Part shown: piece after piece, positions 1 through 6,675 of the stretch | Layout of the letters: each line of letters begins with the position of its first letter | How positions within the stretch are numbered: the first letter of the stretch is position 1 | NCBI GenBank assembly: GCA_012965065.1 | Contig: DTSX01000051.1 | Span: 1 to 9,877 of the forward strand | Length of the DNA: 9,877 nt | Direction: 5' to 3' | Source: Gammaproteobacteria bacterium | Lineage (GTDB): Bacteria > Pseudomonadota > Gammaproteobacteria > Steroidobacterales > UBA11654 | Notes under the pieces: generated by a model | Seen by the model: the letters and a program-made list of their open reading frames with translations, nothing else | Told to the model about the DNA's origin: nothing | Databases searched by the model: none | Program-made: the position numbers and the translations under genes

Positions 1-21
1 CTGTAATTTTCCATTCATGCA

Positions 22-297
22 ATGCAAGAAAAGCAAAATAATCAGATAGACACTTACTGGCAAGCCAACATCCGATTGGTTTTAGGTTTATTGTCTATTT
101 GGTTTCTGGTTTCCTTTGGGTGTGGCATCTTATTTGTCGATTTTCTTGATCAGTTCAAATTTTTTGGCTTCAATCTTGGTTTTTGGTTTGCTCAACAAGG
201 GAGCATTTATGTTTTTGTGATCCTCATTTTTGTCTACATCCATCGCATCAAGAAACTGGAGCAGATATTTAATAAAGACGAATTCACAGAGGAATAG
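22..297 (+). CDS. DUF4212 small subunit of a sodium/solute symporter
   Basis: This 91-residue inner-membrane protein is the small partner of the symporter encoded 3 bases downstream. It has two hydrophobic segments, at about residues 18-38 and 52-72. Between them is the family-typical stretch with GFWFAQQGSIYVF, and it ends in a short charged cytoplasmic tail. The leading YWQANIRLVLGLLSIWFLVSFG segment is also characteristic of DUF4212 (the small subunit of the VC_2705-type pair), and the length is normal. An in-frame TAA at 4-6 limits the start, and the ATG at 22 is the first usable codon. No good Shine-Dalgarno sequence precedes it, so initiation may be weak or the mRNA leader short. The molecular role of the small subunit is not settled in the family; stabilising or regulating the large subunit is an inference. 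The family call is secure. Confidence 0.93.
   Translation: MQEKQNNQIDTYWQANIRLVLGLLSIWFLVSFGCGILFVDFLDQFKFFGFNLGFWFAQQGSIYVFVILIFVYIHRIKKLEQIFNKDEFTEE
288..292 (+). promoter_or_regulatory. Ribosome-binding site deciding the TTG start of the SSS symporter
   Basis: AGAGG lies 8 bases before the TTG at 301, inside the last codons of the DUF4212 gene. It supports the non-ATG start and suggests that the two subunits are translationally coupled. Confidence 0.75.
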
Positions 298-300
298 GCA

Positions 301-2049
301 TTGACGGTAAAGTTATTAACTTATTTCTTTGTTGGCATTAGCTTCGCTGTCTATATTGGTATCGCTATCTGGTCTCGAGCGGGTTCAACCAGTGAGTTCT
401 ATGTTGCAGGCAAGGGCGTTCATCCCATAGCCAATGGTATGGCAACTGCAGCCGATTGGATGTCTGCAGCTTCATTTATTTCAATGGCCGGGTTGATTGC
501 ATTTTTGGGCCGTGACGGATCTGTTTATTTAATGGGTTGGACAGGCGGTTATGTCTTGTTGGCATTGCTTCTGGCTCCTTATCTAAGAAAATTTGGGCAA
601 TTTACAGTCCCTGATTTTATCGGTTCTCGCTATTACTCATCTGCTGCAAGGATCGTGGCAGTTATTTGCCTGATTATTGTTTCATTTACCTACATTGCTG
701 GCCAAATGCGAGGCGTGGGCATTGTTTTTTCCCGTTTTTTGGAAGTCGACATCAATTCCGGCGTTTTAATTGGCATGGTGATTGTGTTTATTTATGCAGT
801 CCTGGGAGGGATGAAAGGCATCACCTATACCCAAGTGGCGCAATATTGCGTTTTGATATTTGCCTATTTGGTTCCAGCCATATTTATTTCAATCATGATG
901 ACTGGGAACCCTGTACCTCAATTTGGTTTTGGCGATCAATTGCTGGAAAGCCCTGTTTATTTGTTGGAAAAACTGGATGGATTGATGGTGCAACTTGGAT
1001 TTGATGCTTACACCTCGGGTTCAAAATCCACCATAGATGTGTTTTGCATTACTGCTGCTTTGATGCTGGGAACCGCAGGTCTACCCCATGTGATTGTTCG
1101 GTTTTTTACTGTTCCCAGTGTCAGTGATGCGAGAAAATCAGCGGGGTATGCTTTAATTTTTATTGCTATCTTGTACACCACAGCACCAGCAGTGGCATCT
1201 TTTGCCAGATTAAATCTGTTCGAAACCACTCACAACGTCAGTTATGTTGAGGCACCGACTTGGTTTAAAAACTGGGAAAATATCGGTCTGATTGCTTGGA
1301 TGGACAAAAACAACGATGGCAAGATCCAGTATGCAAAAGGCAACGCATTGCAACCAACGAAGCCCCTGTATACCGATCAACGAGGGATCAATGGCGAAAG
1401 AAATCTCAGCAATCTAGCCCACCCAAACAATGCCAACGAAGTCTACATAGACAGAGACATTATGGTGCTTGCTACTCCAGAAATTGCTAAATTACCTGCT
1501 TGGATCATTGCTTTGGTAGCCGCAGGAGCTTTGGCAGCCGCTTTGTCTACAGCGGCAGGATTGCTCTTAGTAATCTCTACTGCGGTTGCACATGATCTGA
1601 TCAAAAAAACTTTTGCTCGTCAAATCTCGGAGAAAAAAGAGCTCCTGTACGCACGGATTTCAGTTCTGGTTGCGGTAATAATTGCAGGACTATTTGGAAT
1701 TTATCCACCTGCGTTTGTTGCCCAAGTTGTCGCCTTCGCATTTGGTTTGGCAGCCGCAACCCTCTTTCCTGCAATTTTAATGGGTATCTTTTCCAAGACA
1801 ATGAATAGAGAAGGGGCTGTTACCGGAATGTTGGCAGGTTTAAGTTTTACCCTTATCTACATCATTTACTTTAAATTTATTCATCCTGAACTGAATTTTG
1901 CAGAACATTGGTTGTGGGGTATATCGCCTGAGGGCATTGGATTTATCGGCATGATAGTAAATTTGGTCACAAGTTCCCTAGTTTCCTTGATGACTTCTCG
2001 ACCCCCAGAGTATATCGGTGTGATGATCGATAACATCAGGAGACCTTAA
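301..2049 (+). CDS. Sodium/solute symporter, SSS family, VC_2705-type large subunit
   Basis: This 582-residue multi-pass inner-membrane protein uses the sodium gradient to import a small organic solute. Related DUF4212-paired symporters are often suspected to carry acetate or other short carboxylates, but the substrate cannot be read here. SSS hallmarks include SEFYVAGKGVHPIANGMATAADWMSAASF near residues 31-59, the conserved GTAGLPHVIVRFFTVPSVSDARKSAGYAL at about 257-284, and the ALSTAAGLLLVISTAVAHDL segment at about 414-433, which corresponds to the core sodium-site helix. A hydrophilic insertion of about 90 residues (roughly 305-397) separates the helices around it and contains an EF-hand-like DKNNDG loop at 335-340. 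Translation starts at TTG with a good ribosome-binding site; the next in-frame ATG (residue 47) would remove the first helix. It lies 3 bases after its small subunit and 4 before a DUF1295 gene, all in one operon. Confidence 0.93.
   Translation: MTVKLLTYFFVGISFAVYIGIAIWSRAGSTSEFYVAGKGVHPIANGMATAADWMSAASFISMAGLIAFLGRDGSVYLMGWTGGYVLLALLLAPYLRKFGQFTVPDFIGSRYYSSAARIVAVICLIIVSFTYIAGQMRGVGIVFSRFLEVDINSGVLIGMVIVFIYAVLGGMKGITYTQVAQYCVLIFAYLVPAIFISIMMTGNPVPQFGFGDQLLESPVYLLEKLDGLMVQLGFDAYTSGSKSTIDVFCITAALMLGTAGLPHVIVRFFTVPSVSDARKSAGYALIFIAILYTTAPAVASFARLNLFETTHNVSYVEAPTWFKNWENIGLIAWMDKNNDGKIQYAKGNALQPTKPLYTDQRGINGERNLSNLAHPNNANEVYIDRDIMVLATPEIAKLPAWIIALVAAGALAAALSTAAGLLLVISTAVAHDLIKKTFARQISEKKELLYARISVLVAVIIAGLFGIYPPAFVAQVVAFAFGLAAATLFPAILMGIFSKTMNREGAVTGMLAGLSFTLIYIIYFKFIHPELNFAEHWLWGISPEGIGFIGMIVNLVTSSLVSLMTSRPPEYIGVMIDNIRRP
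2038..2043 (+). promoter_or_regulatory. Ribosome-binding site of the DUF1295 gene
   Basis: AGGAGA lies within the final codons of the symporter gene, 10 bases before the ATG at 2054. It supports the start call and coupled translation across the 4-base gap. Confidence 0.7.
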
Positions 2050-2053
2050 TCCG

Positions 2054-2848
2054 ATGAACCTGTTCGTCATGCTTGGTTACATTGTTGCAATTAACTGGTT
2101 TTGTCTGACCGTAGTCTGGTTGGTAAGTGTGAAAATTAAAGACGCTAGCATCATTGACATCTACTGGGGTATTGGATTTATTGTCATGGCGTGGGCATGC
2201 CTGCTCATTAATCTCGTGCATAATCCAACTTCTGTCTCCATTAGTCAGTGGCTCATTAATTTCATGGTAACCATCTGGGGCTTTCGTTTGTCATTGCATC
2301 TTGCTATCCGAAATTTGGGTAAAGGCGAAGATTACCGATATGTGGCCATGAGAAAAAGATCAGTACTCGATTTTAGGATTTTTAGCTATTTCAGAATTTT
2401 TATGTTTCAGGGTTTGTTGCAAATTATTGTCATAACTCCCATCTTAGCGATGCATTATTACCCCCAAGAATTGGGGTTTGGTTTTTTCAATTATCTGGGT
2501 TTAGCACTCTGGGGTATTGGTTTTGCTTATGAAATCATTGCAGACGTCCAATTGGTTAATTTCCGCTCCAACCCAATCAATCAAAACGCGGTCCTGAATT
2601 CAGGCCTATGGAGCTATTCACGACACCCAAATTATTTTGGTGACGCGTTGCAATGGTGGGCATTTTTCATCTTTTCACTACAAACTGGACACTATTGGGG
2701 GATCATTGGCCCCATTCTCATGATGTTCATTTTTTTGCGATTAACAATTAAACTTTTGGAGTTTCCGCAAACAAAAAAACGCCCAGACTACGAAGAGTAT
2801 GTTAATACCACAAATGTTTTTTTCCCCGGGCCGAAAAAAAATCAATAG
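2054..2848 (+). CDS. DUF1295 membrane protein, steroid 5-alpha-reductase-like fold
   Basis: This 264-residue integral membrane protein matches the DUF1295 family, which is related to steroid 5-alpha reductases and isoprenylcysteine methyltransferases. About six hydrophobic segments are visible. Family landmarks are SIIDIYWGIGF near residues 32-42, GEDYRYVAMRK at 91-101, and the C-terminal SRHPNYFGD at 189-197, the RHPNY-type motif linked to NAD(P)H or cofactor binding in this fold. It closes with a conserved pattern in which DYEEYVNTTNVFFPGP follows the last helix. Bacterial members are presumed to be lipid or isoprenoid-related oxidoreductases, but the substrate is unknown. The gene follows the symporter by 4 bases and is probably co-transcribed; no functional link to transport is obvious. 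Its stop codon overlaps the convergent gamma-glutamyltransferase gene by 7 bp. Confidence 0.9.
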   Translation: MNLFVMLGYIVAINWFCLTVVWLVSVKIKDASIIDIYWGIGFIVMAWACLLINLVHNPTSVSISQWLINFMVTIWGFRLSLHLAIRNLGKGEDYRYVAMRKRSVLDFRIFSYFRIFMFQGLLQIIVITPILAMHYYPQELGFGFFNYLGLALWGIGFAYEIIADVQLVNFRSNPINQNAVLNSGLWSYSRHPNYFGDALQWWAFFIFSLQTGHYWGIIGPILMMFIFLRLTIKLLEFPQTKKRPDYEEYVNTTNVFFPGPKKNQ

Positions 2849-2858
2849 CCGGCTGCTT
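2834..2858 (-). terminator. Weak candidate terminator of the minus-strand cluster
   Basis: On the minus strand the TGA of the gamma-glutamyltransferase gene (2844-2842) is followed directly by eight T residues (2841-2834). Just before them lies the palindrome AGCCGGCT, flanked by CAA and TTG, which could form only a short, imperfect hairpin. The T-run fits an intrinsic terminator but the stem is poor. The same bases encode the end of the convergent DUF1295 protein, so the match may be fortuitous. Confidence 0.25.
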
Positions 2859-4545
2859 GACCGTCTTTTCTACTTTCTGAGGCTCCGTAGTAGACTCCAT
2901 TTTTTTTCATAATGGCTTGGTAGCCACCAAAGGAACCTTTCTCATATTTCAAGGTGTGGCCCATCTCCACCAGTTCTTTTCGGATATTTTCATCAAAAGC
3001 AGACTCCAAGCTGACTGTTCCACCGTTCTTCATTTGACTGCCAGAAGGCTGGCTGGAACCAGAATGAACTATTCTTGGGGCATCTCCAGCTTCTTGCAGA
3101 TTCATACCAAAGTCTATGATGTTAATTAAAACTTGTGCTTGGGCTTGTGGTTGAGTCGCTCCACCCATGACACCAAAACTGATGAAAGGTTCGCCATTTA
3201 TGGTTACAAAAGCTGGAATAATGGTATGGAATGATCGTTTCCCTCCTGCCACGACGTTCAGGTGATTGGGGTCAAGACTGAATAGCGTTCCTCTGTTTTG
3301 GAGCATAAAACCCAAATCTGGAGGGGTCATTCCAGATCCCATTCCAGAGTAATTGCTTTGAATCAATGAGACCATATTTCCATCTTCATCGGCTGTGGTT
3401 AGGTAAACAGTATCCCCATGTTGGGGCAGACCCGATGCATCGACTAGAGCTGCTTTTGTTGGATTTATTTCTTCGCGCCTTTTTGCCGCATAATCCTTCG
3501 AGAGTAAAGTTGCAATAGGCAGTTCTGCAAATCGAGGATCGGAGTAAAATTTTGCTCTGTCGGCAAAGGCTAATTTTTTTGCTTCAATAAAGAGATGGAT
3601 ATATTCCGAAGAAAAAAGGCCAAGTTCTGCAAGATTGAAGCTCTCCAAAATATTCAATATTTGCAGAGTAGCTAAGCCTTGAGTATTCGGAGGCAACTCC
3701 CAAACATCATAGCCCCGATAATTAGTTGAAATGGGTTCAACCCATTCAGGTCGGTAGTTTGCCAAATCACTGTAACTTAAAAAGCCGCCTTGTTCTTGAA
3801 TGAAATCGGCTGTAATTTTTGCAATATTCCCAGTATAAAATTGATCCAATCCTTTTTCAGATAATATTTCCAACGTTCTTCCCAAAGCGGGGTTTTTAAA
3901 AATCTCCCCAGTTTTTGGTACATCACCATTTGCCATCCATACTGCTTTAAAATTTGGGTAATCCTGAAAGCGTTGCTTGTTCAATTCAAAATAATAGGCA
4001 ATTGTTTCAGTTACAGGGAAACCATATTTTGCATATTCAATGGTCGGTCTGAATATTTTTTTTATGGGCAGCTTTCCAAACTTGTTATGCAATTCTGACC
4101 AACCAGCCACAGCACCGGGAACAGTAACTGGCAATGGGCCAAATTCAGGGTATTCTGAAAGATTGTTATTTTGGAAGTATTCCAGACTCAGTTTTTTGGG
4201 CGCAGGACCGCTGGCATTAAGCCCATAAAGTTTCCTAGTTTTGGCATCCCAGACAATAGCAAAGAGATCACCACCAATACCATTTCCTGTAGGTTCCATC
4301 AGTCCCAATGCGGCATTGACAGCAATTGCCGCATCCACCGCAGAACCGCCTTGTTTTAAAATCTCCAAGCCAATCTGAGTTGCCAATGGATGGCTGGATG
4401 CCACCATGCCATGGGCTGCTATTACCTCGGAACGACTGGTAAAATTCTCTCCAGTAACACGATCAAATCCATGGGAGCTCATACTGATTAATCCTAGAAA
4501 AAAAAGAAGCACATAATTGTAGTATTTTTGGAGGATATTATGCAT
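2842..4545 (-). CDS. ggt: Gamma-glutamyltransferase, periplasmic, autoprocessing Ntn-hydrolase
   Basis: This 567-residue protein cleaves gamma-glutamyl bonds (glutathione and gamma-glutamyl peptides) or transfers the glutamyl group. It begins with a Sec-type signal peptide: the polar start is followed by the hydrophobic core YVLLFFLGLI, and mature protein begins around residue 25. The large subunit includes GMVASSHPLATQIGLEILKQGGSAVDAAIA and GNGIGGDLFAIVWD, both typical of GGT. The predicted self-cleavage site is before Thr379 in GDTVYLTTADEDGN, whose Thr becomes the nucleophile of the small subunit. Downstream are the oxyanion/substrate region YSGMGSGM, LQNRGTLFSLDP, GKRSFHTIIPAF and GVMGGATQPQAQ, and the usual C-terminal end DGQAAGY. 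It resembles the hydrolase-leaning bacterial GGT branch. The start lies 8 bases after the LOG gene with only a weak ribosome-binding site, so translation may depend on coupling. The length is normal and nothing is missing. Confidence 0.95.
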   Translation of the reverse strand: MHNILQKYYNYVLLFFLGLISMSSHGFDRVTGENFTSRSEVIAAHGMVASSHPLATQIGLEILKQGGSAVDAAIAVNAALGLMEPTGNGIGGDLFAIVWDAKTRKLYGLNASGPAPKKLSLEYFQNNNLSEYPEFGPLPVTVPGAVAGWSELHNKFGKLPIKKIFRPTIEYAKYGFPVTETIAYYFELNKQRFQDYPNFKAVWMANGDVPKTGEIFKNPALGRTLEILSEKGLDQFYTGNIAKITADFIQEQGGFLSYSDLANYRPEWVEPISTNYRGYDVWELPPNTQGLATLQILNILESFNLAELGLFSSEYIHLFIEAKKLAFADRAKFYSDPRFAELPIATLLSKDYAAKRREEINPTKAALVDASGLPQHGDTVYLTTADEDGNMVSLIQSNYSGMGSGMTPPDLGFMLQNRGTLFSLDPNHLNVVAGGKRSFHTIIPAFVTINGEPFISFGVMGGATQPQAQAQVLINIIDFGMNLQEAGDAPRIVHSGSSQPSGSQMKNGGTVSLESAFDENIRKELVEMGHTLKYEKGSFGGYQAIMKKNGVYYGASESRKDGQAAGY

Positions 4546-4553
4546 TGTCAGGA

Positions 4554-5135
4554 TTACTCTTGTAAACGCTTAAACCAGTTTGCTTTATCTTTTGGAACGT
4601 ACTGTTGTAGCTGTTCTATGGCCTCTGCAATTGAGTTAACAAATATCAGCTCGTTGGCGGTCGATCGGGGTAGAAACCCTTCTGCAACTGAGTGTTCAAC
4701 AAACTGTGATAATAAAGTGTAGTAATCATCCAAGTTCAGAAGGATGATTGGTTTGGATTGGAGTCCAAGTTGATTCCAGGTCAGTGATTCAAAAAACTCT
4801 TCCCAGGTGCCGACTCCACCAGGCAAGCAAACAACGGCATCGGATCGTTCTGCCATTTCTTTTTTACGATCGTGCATGGTTTCAACTATCACCAACTCAC
4901 TAAGCCCCTTATGACCGACCTCAATATTGTTCAGCTGTTCCGTGATTATTCCAGTGATGTGCCCCCCTGCATCAAGTGCAGAATCGGCTAAAATTCCCAT
5001 CAATCCATTACTGCCTCCACCAAAAACTATTTTGTAGCCGTGATCGATAATTGAAGCGGCAAGATCCTTTGCTGTTTCAGTATAAATTTTTCGGTTGCCA
5101 ACACTGGATCCTGCAAATATACAGATTGTTTCCAT
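4554..5135 (-). CDS. LOG-family (TIGR00730) nucleotide 5'-monophosphate phosphoribohydrolase
   Basis: This is a cytoplasmic Rossmann-fold protein of 193 residues. Family members hydrolyse nucleoside 5'-monophosphates to base plus ribose 5-phosphate; plant LOG acts on cytokinin nucleotides, and bacterial members may serve purine salvage or stress roles. The signatures are ICIFAGSSVGN near the start, GGGSNGLMG at 39-47, MHDRKKEM at 87-94, and the catalytic PGGVGTWEE at 105-113 with its conserved Thr and Glu. I chose the ATG at 5135-5133 because AAGGAG at 5148-5143 lies 7 bases before it. An in-frame TTG at 5141, two codons earlier, would leave only one base after that site. The gene lies 25 bases after the DASS gene and 8 before ggt. 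True cytokinin production is not implied. Confidence 0.92.
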   Translation of the reverse strand: METICIFAGSSVGNRKIYTETAKDLAASIIDHGYKIVFGGGSNGLMGILADSALDAGGHITGIITEQLNNIEVGHKGLSELVIVETMHDRKKEMAERSDAVVCLPGGVGTWEEFFESLTWNQLGLQSKPIILLNLDDYYTLLSQFVEHSVAEGFLPRSTANELIFVNSIAEAIEQLQQYVPKDKANWFKRLQE

Positions 5136-5142
5136 TAACAAG

Positions 5143-5148
5143 CTCCTT
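5143..5148 (-). promoter_or_regulatory. Ribosome-binding site deciding the ATG start of the LOG gene
   Basis: AAGGAG on the minus strand is spaced 7 bases from the ATG at 5135, ideal for initiation. It excludes the upstream in-frame TTG at 5141, which almost abuts it. Confidence 0.8.
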
Positions 5149-5160
5149 TGTCCTTTTTAC

Positions 5161-6618
5161 TCATATCAGAAATAGAGGCACTAGATAGATGCCAGCAAGT
5201 GAAACTATAACTATGGCAATAATATTAATGGCTATTCCGGCTCTCATCATTTGAGGTACTTTGATTAATTCAGAGCCAAAAACAATTGCATTGGGTGGAG
5301 TTGCCACTGGCAACATAAATGCACAACTTGCAGCAATAGCTATTGAAGCTGTTAACAGCAGTGGATTAAATCCAAACTGAGTTGCAATGACTGCAACAAT
5401 GGGAAGAAATGTTGCAGTGGTGGCTAAATTTGACGTTAACTCAGTTAGAAAAATAATGAGAGTGGTAAATATCACAACCAGGAAGACAATACTTAGTCCT
5501 ACTGGCATAAGATTCCCAATCCATGCAGCTAATCCTGTATTTTGTGCTGCAGCAGCAAGGGTCAGTCCACCTCCAAACAAAAGTAAAATCCCCCACGGAA
5601 CCCCTTTTTCAGCATCTTTCCACTGAAGAAGATTGTGCTCTTGGTCACCGCCACTTGGGGTTAGAAATAGGGTTAGACCACAAAGCATGGCTATACCTGG
5701 ATCCGTTAACCCCTCCATACCAGGAATATTGTTGATGGGGCTTCTAAAAACCCAGAGAAGGGCAGTTATGAGAAAAATGATAAACACTCTTTTTTCCGGA
5801 GTTTTGGTCTTACCTATACTTTCCCTCATTGTCTGAATGGCTTCTTGAGTTTCAGCAGAGGTTTCAAAATTCACAGGAAAACTGATTCTGGTTAATGTGA
5901 ACCAAGTCAATGGGAGTAATATCAGACTTACCGGCAGCCCGACCTTCATCCAGTCTAAAAATGAAATGGAAACACCATATTGTTCTTCCATAAATCCATT
6001 CAGTGCCATGTTGGGCGCAGTACCGATCAAAGTCGCAATCCCCCCTATATTTGCTGCGTACGCAATACCCAGTAAAAGGGCAACTTGAAAGTTTATTTTG
6101 TCAATCTCACTGAGATCATGCATCGATTCCTTGACCACTGTAATGATAGCTAAACCGATAGGCAGCAACATGATTGTTGTGGAGGTATTCATTATCCACA
6201 TACTCAGTAAGCAAGAGCTCAACATGAAACCGCCGATAATAGATCTGCCCTTAGTCCCTGTATATTTCAAAACAGTTAAAGCAATACGTTTATGCAGATT
6301 GCATTTCTGGATGGCTATGGATAAGAAAAATCCTCCTAAAAAAAGAAAAACATTTTTGTTTGCGTAGGGGGCAGCTGTTGACTCAATTGAAGAGACTCCC
6401 AGTAAGGGAAAAAACACCAAGGGTATCAGAGCTGTAATTGCTATTGGAACCGCTTCAGTTGCCCACCAAATTCCCATCCAAACGAAAATTGCAGCAGCTC
6501 TGTGCGCCTCAATTGATAAGGTTTCAGGATTGGGTAGAAACAAAACCACTAAGGCTCCAAGTATGCCCAAAAAAAAGCCTATATTTTTATTTCTACCTTT
6601 GATCTTACGTGACCTCAT
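5161..6618 (-). CDS. DASS (SLC13) family sodium-coupled anion symporter
   Basis: This 485-residue inner-membrane carrier resembles VcINDY-type sodium/dicarboxylate symporters. Landmarks are WMGIWWATEAVPIAITALIPLVFFPLLG at 47-74, the first re-entrant region SMWIMNTSTTIMLLPIG at 139-155, GGIATLIGTAPNMALNGF at 192-209, the second re-entrant region LTELTSNLATTATFLPIV at 391-408, and AFMLPVATPPNAIVFGS at 433-449. The duplicated hairpin layout and full length are intact. Both SNT motifs deviate: the first reads M143-N-T and the second S-N-L398. Substrates in the family include succinate, citrate, sulfate and related anions, and the change leaves this one uncertain. The start ATG at 6618 has no clear ribosome-binding site. 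The gene follows the SGNH gene by 57 bases and precedes LOG by 25. Confidence 0.93.
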   Translation of the reverse strand: MRSRKIKGRNKNIGFFLGILGALVVLFLPNPETLSIEAHRAAAIFVWMGIWWATEAVPIAITALIPLVFFPLLGVSSIESTAAPYANKNVFLFLGGFFLSIAIQKCNLHKRIALTVLKYTGTKGRSIIGGFMLSSCLLSMWIMNTSTTIMLLPIGLAIITVVKESMHDLSEIDKINFQVALLLGIAYAANIGGIATLIGTAPNMALNGFMEEQYGVSISFLDWMKVGLPVSLILLPLTWFTLTRISFPVNFETSAETQEAIQTMRESIGKTKTPEKRVFIIFLITALLWVFRSPINNIPGMEGLTDPGIAMLCGLTLFLTPSGGDQEHNLLQWKDAEKGVPWGILLLFGGGLTLAAAAQNTGLAAWIGNLMPVGLSIVFLVVIFTTLIIFLTELTSNLATTATFLPIVAVIATQFGFNPLLLTASIAIAASCAFMLPVATPPNAIVFGSELIKVPQMMRAGIAINIIAIVIVSLAGIYLVPLFLI

Positions 6619-6675
6619 CTTTTGCGATTCGAATTATCTCTTGTACAAAGTTAAGCTATCGAGATTTAATTTTAC

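Noticed and set aside
1..6. CTG TAA at the left edge as the end of an upstream gene
   Set aside because: Only one codon before the stop is visible, so an upstream coding region cannot be supported.
666..1490. Open frames overlapping the SSS symporter on both strands (666-1004, 1008-1229, 1296-1490)
   Set aside because: They are shadows of a well-conserved symporter gene, and their translations look random.
2817..2841. T7, GC decamer, A8 block as a bidirectional terminator
   Set aside because: The polarity is reversed on the plus strand: the T-run comes before the GC core and the A-run after it. The block also encodes the conserved FFPGPKK end of the DUF1295 protein. Only the minus-strand T-run after the ggt stop is kept, as a weak terminator candidate.
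5136..5141. TTG at 5141 as the LOG gene start
   Set aside because: It would sit one base after AAGGAG, too close for initiation. The ATG at 5135 has ideal 7-base spacing and gives the family-typical N-terminus.
6619..6675. GATAAT on the minus strand (6638-6633) as an internal promoter for the DASS gene
   Set aside because: No -35 hexamer lies at an acceptable distance and the region is AT-rich, so a five-of-six match is expected by chance.
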